64,000 nt of DNA, from assembly GCA_944381625.1 (NCBI GenBank), contig CALWLW010000007.1, forward strand, positions 64,001-128,000. Direction: 5' to 3'. The translations under genes and the position numbers were made by a program. Below are positions 26,026 through 34,155 of this stretch, one piece after another. Position 1 is the first letter of the stretch. Every line of letters starts with the position of its first letter. The notes beneath the pieces were generated by a model. The model worked only from the letters and a program-made list of their open reading frames with translations. It was not told the DNA's origin and ran no database searches. Origin of the DNA: an uncultured Lachnoclostridium sp. (lineage in GTDB: Bacteria; Bacillota; Clostridia; Lachnospirales; Lachnospiraceae).

Positions 26026-26625
26026 TTGCATTTTTTTAATAAGCAGTTCAAGAAGGTCAAAAAGTATCGCGAAATATAAAGTTTCTGACTTACAAGTCCA
26101 AAACTATTGATTATTTCCTTTTTTCTGATATACAAGTGGGGAAATCAAGAAAAGCTGACTAAGGCACCTAATTTACCGGACGGGATATTCACAGGCCGAT
26201 TGATCTGCGATATGGCCGGTGTCCATTCTTCGTATACGACTCTATCTTTCTCACATAGAGCGAGGGTATCGCTCCACCATCCAATTGGATGATTTTACAA
26301 TACCCTCATTTGTCTCTTCTTGCTTTTGTGAATGATGAAAATTTTGTTTCTGAAGTTAATATCTCCAAAAATTTTGTTTTTGTATGACCGCTGCTTATTT
26401 AAAAACAGTCTGGTTTATTCTTTTGTTTTACGTCCGCTTACGCAGACGGTCCGGACCCGGCCGGAATCCGGAGCTTAAGTTCCATATTCAGTTGTAAAAT
26501 TCCATATGTAGTTCTCAGCCGGCCCCGCTACGCGCGGCCGCCGTGTGTTTCGGTACATTTCTGACCTGAAAATGCATTACCGAGACGGTGTGCCAGGACA
26601 GAAATCTTCGCTTCTCTTTTGATGG
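26026..26625. other. Gene-free AT-rich stretch, apparently decayed accessory DNA
   Basis: No open frame here is convincing. It contains the 46-base hairpin repeat at 26262-26307, a direct repeat AAATTTTGTTT at about 26339 and 26370, a 14-base direct repeat TTCCATAT..AGTT at 26480 and 26500, and a GC-rich patch around 26440-26540. The mixture of base composition suggests remnants of inserted elements, but no transposase fragment can be proven. Confidence 0.4.
26262..26307. repeat. 46-base hairpin repeat, copy 1
   Basis: GAGGGTATCG...ATACCCTC, 46 bases, with an inner hairpin CATCC-AATT-GGATG. It matches 36905-36950 at 36 of 46 positions with the same length. The outer stem shows a compensatory change: T-A here, C-G there at pair 6/41. 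Confidence 0.65.
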
Positions 26626-27111
26626 TTAGTCAAAATAGAGTGCATTGGTACAGGTAGCTGTCGCCTCTATGTTGTCTCCTTCTATCACAGAATGAGAACC
26701 TTTCACACTATAATATTTATCGCGTGTGACCTCGTAATCTGCAATGGAAACATGTGCCGTAGAATTATTATAGGCAATATCCGTCCAATAATTTACCGTC
26801 CACCAGCCGCTTGTTCCATTATCACTTTGATCCAAATAAATGCGGACATACACCCGTTCGGATGCTTTATGAGCAAATGTAGTTCCAGAGCAGGTGGCAT
26901 ATTTTGCTGCGCTGCCTTTCACAAGCTTGGACGAAGCTGCCCGCAGATAATTTCCACGAGAAATCCCATACCAGGTATCCGAGACCTGATCTTCCTGTAC
27001 ATCATAGATATGATATCCTGCTGGTTCTATTTCTTCTGCAGATGCAACCAAACATGAGCCAAATAATGCCGCACTCATTCCTAAAGCAGCCCCAACTTTT
27101 CGCCAGTTCAT
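26626..27111 (-). CDS. Secreted protein of unknown function
   Basis: A protein of about 161 residues from the ATG at 27111, which has AAAGGAGGCG upstream. It has a clear signal peptide ending near VASAEE. The mature part of about 135 residues is rich in Ser, Thr, Tyr and Trp and contains GTTFAHKASERVYVRIYLDQ and a VNYWTD segment. It resembles small secreted clostridial proteins annotated as DUF6147, though that name is from memory of the family and uncertain. It is probably exported to the cell surface or medium. Function unknown. Confidence 0.75.
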   Translation of the reverse strand: MNWRKVGAALGMSAALFGSCLVASAEEIEPAGYHIYDVQEDQVSDTWYGISRGNYLRAASSKLVKGSAAKYATCSGTTFAHKASERVYVRIYLDQSDNGTSGWWTVNYWTDIAYNNSTAHVSIADYEVTRDKYYSVKGSHSVIEGDNIEATATCTNALYFD

Positions 27112-27186
27112 ATTTCGCCTCCTTTCCATATAGTTTATAGATATCTACATACTTATAAACGTTTTTGCTCTTATATTTTGACAGTT

Positions 27187-27942
27187 TCAGGCATTTTTTA
27201 TGACCAAATTTTCCAACATTTGCTTGTACTCTTCCAAATCAATCATTCCAGTAATACAATAATACGTGTCAAACATCTCAAATTCACTTTGAAAGCATTT
27301 TCGTCCGTCAGGATTTTCATATTCATAAATCAATACATTTTGTCCAACCGCAAACACCTCAACTGTTTCTCGCTCAATACCATCCATCTCAAAATGAACA
27401 GTGGCTTCACGCGAATTTTTACTAATATAAATTTGCAATTCATCATTAGCCGTCTCTTTGTACTTTACAACAGCTTCCCCAGTTTCAACATCAATCCAAT
27501 ATTCGAACAACTGCATACCTTGTGGTTCATACCCCAGTCTTAACGCAACCACTCCTAGCTTTTCTTCAATATCTTGGCACACTTCCTCTTCACTATACTC
27601 TCTAAATTCAGAATCAGCATTTTCAATTCTAGTCGTAGTCCCATCTGCACTATCATATTCCCGAATCTCAGGTTCATACACCCTATTACCAACCGCGCCT
27701 ACTCCCAGCATCAACACCAGAACTGCCGCGGAGGCCACTGCGATGCGGGGACGCAGGCGTTTACGGCGAAGCTCCCGCCTGCGGCGCAGGGCTTCCTTCT
27801 TGATGTCCGCAAACTTCTCAATCGGCATCTCGATCCCCTGGAGTTCTTCCATCTCCATCAGTTCCTTTTCCCTCTCGTCCGCCATGGCGAGAAGTTCTTC
27901 CGTAATTTTCTGATCCAGCCAGTCGTCTTTGCCACGCTTCAT
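27187..27942 (-). CDS. DUF4367-type single-pass membrane protein (anti-sigma-like)
   Basis: A protein of about 251 residues from the ATG at 27942, with GGAGAGAG upstream; an upstream GTG is less likely. The N-terminal 65 residues are charged and cytoplasmic (DWLDQKITEELLAMADE and an Arg-rich stretch). One transmembrane segment follows (RIAVASAAVLVLMLGVGAVG). The outer domain of about 160 residues has DUF4367-like features (LGYEPQGMQLFEYW; YYCITGMI). Such proteins often accompany ECF sigma factors as anti-sigma factors; two ECF genes lie 1.3 kb away beyond murG. Confidence 0.75.
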   Translation of the reverse strand: MKRGKDDWLDQKITEELLAMADEREKELMEMEELQGIEMPIEKFADIKKEALRRRRELRRKRLRPRIAVASAAVLVLMLGVGAVGNRVYEPEIREYDSADGTTTRIENADSEFREYSEEEVCQDIEEKLGVVALRLGYEPQGMQLFEYWIDVETGEAVVKYKETANDELQIYISKNSREATVHFEMDGIERETVEVFAVGQNVLIYEYENPDGRKCFQSEFEMFDTYYCITGMIDLEEYKQMLENLVIKNA

Positions 27943-28158
27943 GTCTCTCTCCACTTTCTATGCTGTTCTCGTTATCACTGATGCTATTTATTCCAACCAT
28001 CGCCCATGAACCGCCCGCAGACAACCGCCGTCCGCGGCGCAGGGCCATGATACCCGTTGACTTTTCCCTTTTCTTATATCATAATCTGAGTTAGAAAGCA
28101 TTTTATCGACTTCAGTCTCATATACTCGCATTTTGCATTTTCCCAGGAGGACATGGCT

Positions 28159-29223
28159 ATGAAACGAATCGTACTGACAGGCGGGGGCACCGCGGGACAC
28201 GTGACGCCCAATATCGCCCTGCTTCCCCGTCTGCGGGACGCAGATTATGAAATTTTTTATATCGGTTCCATGGACGGGATCGAAAAAAAGCTGATCCAGT
28301 CCCAGGATATTCCTTATTATGGCATTGCTTCCGGTAAGCTCCGCCGTTATTTCGACCTGAAAAATTTCACGGACCCGTTCCGTGTGCTGAAAGGATTCCG
28401 CCAGGCCACAAAGCTTCTGAAAGAGCTGAAACCTGATGTGGTCTTCTCCAAAGGCGGCTTCGTTGCCGTTCCGGTGGTCGTGGCGGCTTCACGCCTCCAT
28501 ATCCCGGTGGTGTGCCATGAATCCGACCTGACGCCGGGCCTGGCCAATAAACTGAGCCTGCCCTCTGCCACCAGGGTTTGCTGTAATTTCCCGGAAACCC
28601 TTCAATATCTTCCGGAAGGAAAAGCGGTCCTCACCGGATGCCCGATCCGCAGGGAACTGCGGGAAGGAAACCGCATCCGTGCTCTGAACATGACCGGCTT
28701 CTCGCCGGACAAACCGGTCCTGATGGCCATGGGCGGGAGCCTGGGCGCCGCCGCCGTTAATCAGGCTGTCCGGGATTCCCTGCCTGCGCTCCTGGAGCAC
28801 TGGCAGATCGTCCATCTGTGCGGAAAAGGCAAGCTGGATGAATCCCTCACCAATATTCCCGGCTATGTTCAGTACGAATATATCCAGAAAGAACTTGCCG
28901 ATCTGTTTGCCTTATGCGATCTTGTGATCTCACGGGCCGGAGCCAACGCCATCTGCGAGTTGCTGGCGCTGCGTAAACCCGCTCTTCTGATCCCCCTTTC
29001 CGCCAAGGCGAGCCGGGGAGACCAGATCCTGAATGCCCGCTCCTTTGAACGCCAGGGATTCTCCATGGTTCTGGAAGAAGAAGAATTGAACGAAGAGAGC
29101 CTTTTGGCTGCCCTCAACCATCTCTCCGAACACCGGCAGGATTATCTGCGCGCCATGGAGGAATGCCCCCAGTCTGACGCCATCGATACAGTCCTGCAGA
29201 TTCTGGACGAGGTCTGCGGTTAA
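28159..29223 (+). CDS. murG: UDP-GlcNAc:lipid I N-acetylglucosaminyltransferase MurG
   Basis: A protein of about 354 residues that makes lipid II on the inner membrane face. The N-terminal loop TGGGTAGHVTPNIAL and the C-terminal donor-binding segment SRAGANAICELLALRKPALLIPL are diagnostic, as is MGGSLGA in the linker region. The ATG at 28159 is eight bases after AGGAGG; the ATG at 28153 is too close. It stands alone, outside any division/cell-wall cluster, between a putative anti-sigma gene and two ECF sigma genes on the other strand. Confidence 0.95.
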   Translation: MKRIVLTGGGTAGHVTPNIALLPRLRDADYEIFYIGSMDGIEKKLIQSQDIPYYGIASGKLRRYFDLKNFTDPFRVLKGFRQATKLLKELKPDVVFSKGGFVAVPVVVAASRLHIPVVCHESDLTPGLANKLSLPSATRVCCNFPETLQYLPEGKAVLTGCPIRRELREGNRIRALNMTGFSPDKPVLMAMGGSLGAAAVNQAVRDSLPALLEHWQIVHLCGKGKLDESLTNIPGYVQYEYIQKELADLFALCDLVISRAGANAICELLALRKPALLIPLSAKASRGDQILNARSFERQGFSMVLEEEELNEESLLAALNHLSEHRQDYLRAMEECPQSDAIDTVLQILDEVCG

Positions 29224-29271
29224 TCTGGGCTGCGGATAATGCGCGTCCTGGCAAACCACTTTCGAAGCAGT

Positions 29272-29808
29272 CTAATCCTCTTTTCCATACGCCTTTCTCA
29301 GCCAGTCGGTTGCCCGGTGCTTCCACTGGCTGACCAGGTTGGCGCTGATCCCCAGTTCTTTCGCAATCTGCCGGTTGCTCATTTCCTCCAGATATGACAT
29401 CTCCATAACCTGAAACCACCGGGGTTTTTCTTCTTTCAGGCGTTCCATGGCTTTCTGATAGAATAAGTTTTCCTCCATACGCTCCAGAACCCACTCCGGC
29501 TGAGTACGCTCATCGGACAGATACTGCTCCGGGGATTCTTCCTCATCGATGGACAGATACTCTCTGCCTCTGTGCCGCAGATAATCCACGGCCAGTCTGC
29601 CCGCAGTATTGAAAAGCCAGGCTTTTACTTTCTTATCAGGAACCTTGTACAGATTCCTGTCCAGACGCAGGAATGCCTCCTGGCAGATGTCCTCCGCTTC
29701 CGCGCGGTTCTTTACAAAACAAAGCGCATGTTTCACCACCACGCCGGAGTACTGCTCATATAACTCCTGCATCTTCTCTGCATGCTTTCTGCCGTTCACA
29801 TGCCACAT
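29272..29808 (-). CDS. ECF-type RNA polymerase sigma factor (second of tandem pair)
   Basis: A 178-residue sigma-70 family protein. Region 2 spans about residues 15-85, with NRAEAEDICQEAFLRL and VKAWLFNTAGRLAVDYLR. Region 4 near residues 125-172 includes EEMSNRQIAKELGISANLV. It follows its paralogue by four bases and shares its general layout and the QWKHRATDWLRK/KWKERGRRWLRD type of C-terminus. Both probably serve related stress or envelope responses. Target genes cannot be named. Confidence 0.88.
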   Translation of the reverse strand: MWHVNGRKHAEKMQELYEQYSGVVVKHALCFVKNRAEAEDICQEAFLRLDRNLYKVPDKKVKAWLFNTAGRLAVDYLRHRGREYLSIDEEESPEQYLSDERTQPEWVLERMEENLFYQKAMERLKEEKPRWFQVMEMSYLEEMSNRQIAKELGISANLVSQWKHRATDWLRKAYGKED

Positions 29809-29812
29809 ATTT

Positions 29813-30358
29813 TTAACCGTCCTTTTTCTTCAGATAGACGTCTCTGAGCCAACGCCGCCCCCTCTCTTTCCATTTGCTGACCAGCATAGGGCGCACGCCC
29901 AGTTCCTTTCCAATGGAGCGGGCGTCCATATCTTCCAGGCAGCTCATGCGGATCGCCTCATACCAGTTGGGTCTGACGTCCTTCAAAGCCTTCAGCGCCA
30001 TCCCCGTCTCCTGAAATTCCTCCATCTGTTCCAGGATACTGTCCGGTTCCTGACTACGCTTCTTCTCAAAAGCCTCCATGAGCCGGTCTTTGGCCAAATC
30101 CCATCTCTGATGCTTTCTTAAGACATCCAAAGCAAGATGGTCCGATACGCAGATCAGCCACCCCTTTATCTTCGCCGGAGGCACCTTATCCATGTGGATC
30201 AGCAGGCGGATGAATGTCTCCTGACAGATATCCTCCGCCGTATGATAATCGTTCACCCACAAACTGGCGTTGCGCAGTACCATGTTGTGGTACTTCATAA
30301 AATACTCTTCCCACAGGCGGTCGCCCGCTTCTGTACGGGAATCTTCTCTGCGCCTCAT
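29813..30358 (-). CDS. ECF-type RNA polymerase sigma factor (first of tandem pair)
   Basis: A 181-residue sigma-70 family protein with region 2 (DYHTAEDICQETFIRLLIH and GWLICVSDHLALDVLR) and region 4 (DMDARSIGKELGVRPMLVS). It overlaps the HIT gene stop by four bases (ATGA) and is followed after four bases by a second ECF gene. The paralogues look like an old duplication with strong divergence. No anti-sigma gene is in the same operon; a DUF4367 membrane protein nearby is a candidate partner. Confidence 0.88.
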   Translation of the reverse strand: MRRREDSRTEAGDRLWEEYFMKYHNMVLRNASLWVNDYHTAEDICQETFIRLLIHMDKVPPAKIKGWLICVSDHLALDVLRKHQRWDLAKDRLMEAFEKKRSQEPDSILEQMEEFQETGMALKALKDVRPNWYEAIRMSCLEDMDARSIGKELGVRPMLVSKWKERGRRWLRDVYLKKKDG

Positions 30359-30768
30359 TTTTCGTCAAATAAGCGTTTCACTTCCGCCATCTCTTCCGGC
30401 GTCGCAGATCCCGGCGTCCAGCTGATGCCCGCTCCATCGTCCTTATAGCGGGGAATCAGGTGCATATGGAAATGGAACACAGTCTGCCCCGCCGCTTCTC
30501 CATTATTCTGCACCAGATTAAAACCGTCGGCGCCCAGAGCGTCTTTCAGCCTCGAAGCCACTTTCTTGGCCGTCACCAGCGCTTTCGCCGCCAGCTCGTC
30601 GTCCAGCTCGAACAAATTCGCGTAATGCTCCTTCGGCAATAACAGCGCATGTCCTCTGGCCGCCGGCCCCATATCCAGGATCACGCGAAAATCGTCATCC
30701 TCATACAGCGTGGTGGACGGGATCTCTCCATTCGCGATTTTACAGAAAATACAGTTTGACTCTTTCAT
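30355..30768 (-). CDS. HIT family nucleotide hydrolase/transferase
   Basis: A protein of about 137 residues from the ATG at 30768, preceded by AGGAGGAG; an upstream in-frame ATG at 30798 is rejected. It has the N-terminal CIFCKIANGEIPS segment and the histidine triad FHFHMHLIPRY near residue 98, which places it in the HIT (Hint-like) branch that hydrolyses nucleoside phosphoramidates or related nucleotides. It heads an operon with two ECF sigma genes. The link may be only positional. Confidence 0.93.
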   Translation of the reverse strand: MKESNCIFCKIANGEIPSTTLYEDDDFRVILDMGPAARGHALLLPKEHYANLFELDDELAAKALVTAKKVASRLKDALGADGFNLVQNNGEAAGQTVFHFHMHLIPRYKDDGAGISWTPGSATPEEMAEVKRLFDEK

Positions 30769-30833
30769 TTTTGCTCCTCCTTTTCTTTCTTCTGACATTT
30801 TAAAGTTTCTTATATTGCTATAAGATCAATTTT

Positions 30834-30888
30834 TGTCGAATTTTGTCGAACGAATTTCGTTGCCAATTTTTGACATTTCTGGTATATT
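30834..30888 (+). promoter_or_regulatory. Tandem Spo0A boxes and promoter of the sensorless kinase gene
   Basis: TTTTGTCGAA occurs twice in direct tandem (30831-30840, 30841-30850); each contains an exact TGNCGAA Spo0A box. Next comes a promoter with TTGCCA (30860-30865) and TATATT (30883-30888), 17 bases apart. The boxes lie just upstream of the -35, the usual place for Spo0A activation. A palindrome AACGAATTTCGTT overlaps the boundary. Confidence 0.65.
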
Positions 30889-30908
30889 GTCAATCAGGGA
30901 GTGATCAT

Positions 30909-31658
30909 ATGCTAACTTATGACGAACAGGAAAAAATAGAGCGGCTGATGGCGAAAGATCAAACGTTTCAAGAATTAGTAACCGCCATTAAGAATGATTA
31001 TCAGCTTACTCTTTCCCAGATCTCACATGAGATCCGGAATCCACTTACCTATGTGAACAGTTCCATGCAATGGATACAGAAAATGCATCCGGAAGTCGAA
31101 AGCTTCGAGTTCTGGAGCCAGATGAGGAATGACCTTCAATATATGCGTACACTGTTGGACGATATCTCCGCCTTTAACAATGGAGATCAGCTCAATTTCA
31201 GCAAGATCGATCCAAAAGAATTCGCATACGATTTAAAAGACACACTATTGCCGGAACTGATCCGGCAGCACATCCCGCTTTTGATCAAGCTGGACGACGC
31301 CTATCCGGATTTCTACGGAGATCCCATCCGCTTAAAGCAGGCGTTTCTCAATCTGATCAAAAACGCCATGGAATCCATCACCGAGCGCGGGCGCATCACC
31401 CTCAAGGTATTCACCCACGACAAACGGCTGATGATCGCCGTAAAAGACAATGGCTGCGGCATCCCTCCTGAACAACAGGAAGAGATCTTCCGTCCATTCG
31501 TCACCCATAAAGAAAACGGTACTGGTATGGGACTTGCCATCGTGCGGAAAATCATCTCCGCCCACCGCGGCACCATCCATCTGCGTTCCACTGTGGGAAA
31601 AGGCACTGAATTCCAGATCCATCTACCATTATTGCCAATATCTCATATTTGTATATAA
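30909..31658 (+). CDS. Soluble sensorless histidine kinase
   Basis: A 249-residue kinase from the ATG at 30909, with GGGAG eight bases upstream. It has no membrane segment and only about 30 residues before the H box ISHEIRNPLTYVNSSMQW. The ATPase domain is complete: N box LKQAFLNLIKNAMES, G1 DNGCGIPP and G2 GTGMGLAIVRKI. SHEIRNPLT is typical of sporulation-type kinases such as KinA. No response regulator is adjacent. The Spo0A boxes in its promoter suggest it feeds phosphate to Spo0A or reports on sporulation entry (inference). Confidence 0.85.
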   Translation: MLTYDEQEKIERLMAKDQTFQELVTAIKNDYQLTLSQISHEIRNPLTYVNSSMQWIQKMHPEVESFEFWSQMRNDLQYMRTLLDDISAFNNGDQLNFSKIDPKEFAYDLKDTLLPELIRQHIPLLIKLDDAYPDFYGDPIRLKQAFLNLIKNAMESITERGRITLKVFTHDKRLMIAVKDNGCGIPPEQQEEIFRPFVTHKENGTGMGLAIVRKIISAHRGTIHLRSTVGKGTEFQIHLPLLPISHICI

Positions 31659-31676
31659 TGATCCCAGATGGGTTTT

Positions 31677-31717
31677 ATAAGGGAGAAGACCTACGCTCCG
31701 TTGTCTTCTCCCCTTAT
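31677..31717. terminator. Terminator between the kinase and the GIY-YIG/HD gene
   Basis: GGGAGAAGAC (31681-31690) pairs with GTCTTCTCCC (31703-31712), extended by ATAA/TTAT with one bulge. The right arm lies inside the last codons of the minus-strand gene. Confidence 0.65.
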
Positions 31718-32689
31718 GAAACCGCCCTCCGTATTCTTTTCTATGATATTCCGTATATAATCCCAAAGAACTCCCGAACCTTCATGAGTCCTCTCGTTCC
31801 GCTTCAGGATCTGCTCCTGGCGCACTCCATGCTCTGTCCAGGATTTGCCGCCCGCACGGTCCGTCAAAAGCACAGGCTGGATCTTATCCATGGCATTGGC
31901 GAATTTCGCCTCCGGCGTCTCCATCGCTTCAAATTCATCCCACAATCCGCGGAAATACGCTCTCTGATCCTCCGGAAGCAGCCCGTAGATGCGCTCGGCG
32001 CCCTTCAGCTCCCGTTCCTTCTTCGTGGCGTTTCCCGCCTCGTCATAAGCATAAGTATCCCCCGCGTCGATCTCTATCACATCGTGCAGGAGCAGCATCA
32101 TCACCGTCCTGGCCACATCGATGGGCTCATTGGCATACTCGCTGAGTATCATGCACATGACCGCGATATGCCACGCATGCTCCGCATCCGTCTCCTTGCG
32201 GCTCCCGTCTGCCAGGTAGGTCTGACGGATAATCTCTTTCTGCTTATCGATCTCCAAAAGAAAAGACAGCTGCTGTTCCAGCCTGTCCATGGGCATGCAC
32301 TCCTTTCCCTCCAGGCAGTCCTCCAGCGTAATTCCTCTGCAGGGAAGATATATCCCTTCCTCCTGCAGTGCAGGAAACCAGGATGCCACCAGCTCAGGCT
32401 CCCGGATCAGCCGCTCCTTCTTCGTCCTGGGGAGCCGCTTGATCTGTGCCTCCAGCTTTGCCGCGGCCGCCCATCCGGGCGCGCGCCACGCCATCTCCAG
32501 AGACTGGATACGCCTGCTCTTTGTGTATTTTGCGGCGGATTTCTTCCTATAATAATGCTCTCTCATCCGCCGTCCCAGGTCACGGGCGATCCCGGTATAG
32601 ATCGATGTATCCTCGCATCTCACCATATACACGTACGCGCTCCGCCCCGTTCTGTTTTCATCATAGTATAAGGAATCTGAATTGTCCAT
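31691..32689 (-). CDS. GIY-YIG nuclease domain fused to an HD phosphohydrolase domain
   Basis: A 332-residue two-domain protein. Residues 17-95 are a GIY-YIG domain of the UPF0213/YhbQ-like type (YVYMVRCEDTSIYTGIARDL and GRRMREHY). After a linker, residues 135-320 form an HD domain of the YfbR/HDDC2-like class: EHAWHIAVMC supplies the first metal His and LLLHDVIEID the HD pair. The first domain would cut or bind DNA and the second dephosphorylate nucleotides. Both parts keep their catalytic residues. The fusion is uncommon to my knowledge. The gene converges with the sensorless kinase. Confidence 0.85.
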   Translation of the reverse strand: MDNSDSLYYDENRTGRSAYVYMVRCEDTSIYTGIARDLGRRMREHYYRKKSAAKYTKSRRIQSLEMAWRAPGWAAAAKLEAQIKRLPRTKKERLIREPELVASWFPALQEEGIYLPCRGITLEDCLEGKECMPMDRLEQQLSFLLEIDKQKEIIRQTYLADGSRKETDAEHAWHIAVMCMILSEYANEPIDVARTVMMLLLHDVIEIDAGDTYAYDEAGNATKKERELKGAERIYGLLPEDQRAYFRGLWDEFEAMETPEAKFANAMDKIQPVLLTDRAGGKSWTEHGVRQEQILKRNERTHEGSGVLWDYIRNIIEKNTEGGFIRGEDNGA

Positions 32690-32789
32690 CTCTTTTTTGG
32701 AAAATTATACCAAAGGAATCGTGTATTTACAATATGTTAAAATTACTCGTCCATATTGCCTGTACTACGCTTGTGCATTTTACACAGGC

Positions 32790-32837
32790 AAAAAAAGAAC
32801 ACCGCCCCCGGGCCTTCACATCCCAAAAACAGTGCTC
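32790..32837 (-). terminator. Terminator downstream of tRNA-Lys
   Basis: On the minus strand GAGCACTG (32830-32837) pairs with CGGTGTTC (32797-32804), two pairs being G-U, and is followed by seven T (32790-32796). Confidence 0.55.
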
Positions 32838-32842
32838 TAACC

Positions 32843-32915
32843 TGCGTCTTCAGGGGCTCGAACCCTGGACACCCTGATTAAGAGTCAGGTGCTCTACCAA
32901 CTGAGCTAAAGACGC
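32843..32915 (-). tRNA. tRNA-Lys (CTT)
   Basis: A 73-base cloverleaf. Acceptor GCGTCTT pairs with AAGACGC, with discriminator A. The D arm is GCTC..GAGC, the anticodon stem CCTGA/TCAGG with loop CTCTTAA (anticodon CTT), and the T arm CAGGG-TTCGAGC-CCCTG. CCA is not encoded. It is the only tRNA in the window and borders a region of accessory genes. Confidence 0.96.
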
Positions 32916-32950
32916 ATATTATTTTGTTCTGTCTCAACCGAACAAAACAT

Positions 32951-32979
32951 ATTATACTGGATGGTTTTAAAAAATGCAA
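32951..32979 (-). promoter_or_regulatory. Promoter of tRNA-Lys
   Basis: On the minus strand, TTGCAT (32974-32979) and TATAAT (32951-32956) with 17-base spacing, about 35 bases upstream of the tRNA 5' end. Confidence 0.7.
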
Positions 32980-33047
32980 GTGTTTTTTTACAAATTTTTT
33001 ATTTTTTGTCCGTTTCGCTAAAAGCCAATTTTCGCCCTGTGTCGTTT

Positions 33048-34040
33048 CTACCTTTTCATATATCTTTGGTTTCTGCTGTTGGGTTTATCTGGAATTGTCA
33101 TCTCAATCAGATTTCGTTCCATCGCCGGACTAAGATAATTTCTGCGGAAACCTTCTCTGGATTTTAAGTTCAGCTTTTCCATAAGCGCTTTACTCGTATA
33201 AGGAACATCATAGTCCATAACCTGAAGCAGTTTTTTCACGCATTCGGATATCTGCCCATCTTCCTCGCTAATTTGAGTCGATATATCATCCAGGATTTTA
33301 TCAATCTGAGACAGCATAAACTCTATAAAAATTGTAGATGCGCCCTCCACATGGCACCTGGCGATAGCTTCATAATATTCGTCCTGAAATTTCTCAATCT
33401 GACTTTCGATAGGTATATATTCAAACACCGGCTTCCATCTGGCAAGAATCGCAGTATGCCATAACCTTGCCATTCTGCCGTTGCCATCAGAAAACGGATG
33501 AATAAAAACAAACTCATAGTGAAATACACTGCTCAAAATCAGCGGATGAACACTGTCCTGCGCTTCTTTCATCCATCCAAACAGATCTTCCATCAGCTGA
33601 GGAACAAGCCTTGCAGGAGGCGCCATAAAAATGCACTGACTCCCATTGAATACGCCTTCTTCCCCCCGGCGGAACTCGCCGGATTCTTCCATTAAATGTT
33701 CCGTCATCATACCATGAAAGCGTTTCAGATTTTTGATGCTGTATGGGACGATTTCAGCAAAATGCTCATAAGCGGCATACGCATTTTTGACTTCCTGAAT
33801 CTCCTTTTGTTCACCCAACACAGCCTTACCATTTATAACATCTCTTACCTGCCCCAGCGAAAGAGAATTTGCTTCAATCTTCAGCGAAGAATGGATAGAC
33901 TTAATACGATTGTTTTTTCTCAGATGCGGTTTTGCTTCCAGATCAGCAGTTGCCGTAATACGCCCTATTTTTTCAGAAACAGACGAAACATACGACAATA
34001 TTTTATCAGTTATAATGTACGGCGGCTTGTATTTTTCCAT
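33048..34040 (-). CDS. Fic family protein (AMP-transferase type)
   Basis: A 330-residue Fido-domain protein. The active-site motif HPFSDGNGRMAR lies near residue 180. An N-terminal helix with SSLKIEAN around residues 51-58 matches the inhibitory (S/T)xxxE(G/N)-type motif of class II Fic proteins, in which Glu blocks ATP binding. The C-terminus has a winged-helix-like part (YTSKALMEKLNLKSREGFRRNYL). Such stand-alone proteins adenylylate a bacterial target and are self-regulated. GGAGGT precedes the ATG. The lower GC content suggests acquisition. Confidence 0.92.
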   Translation of the reverse strand: MEKYKPPYIITDKILSYVSSVSEKIGRITATADLEAKPHLRKNNRIKSIHSSLKIEANSLSLGQVRDVINGKAVLGEQKEIQEVKNAYAAYEHFAEIVPYSIKNLKRFHGMMTEHLMEESGEFRRGEEGVFNGSQCIFMAPPARLVPQLMEDLFGWMKEAQDSVHPLILSSVFHYEFVFIHPFSDGNGRMARLWHTAILARWKPVFEYIPIESQIEKFQDEYYEAIARCHVEGASTIFIEFMLSQIDKILDDISTQISEEDGQISECVKKLLQVMDYDVPYTSKALMEKLNLKSREGFRRNYLSPAMERNLIEMTIPDKPNSRNQRYMKR

Positions 34041-34155
34041 AAAAGACCTCCAAGAACTTACGTATTATCTTGCGTACTTTCTTCCTCATTATACATACAC
34101 CGCCGAAAAATATCAATCCTCCTGCCAGTAGAAGTATGTGCAAAAACTCCACCAA

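Noticed and set aside
26107-26292. Small plus-strand frame of 61 codons
   Set aside because: It overlaps the 46-base hairpin repeat, lacks a ribosome binding site and has no recognisable features.
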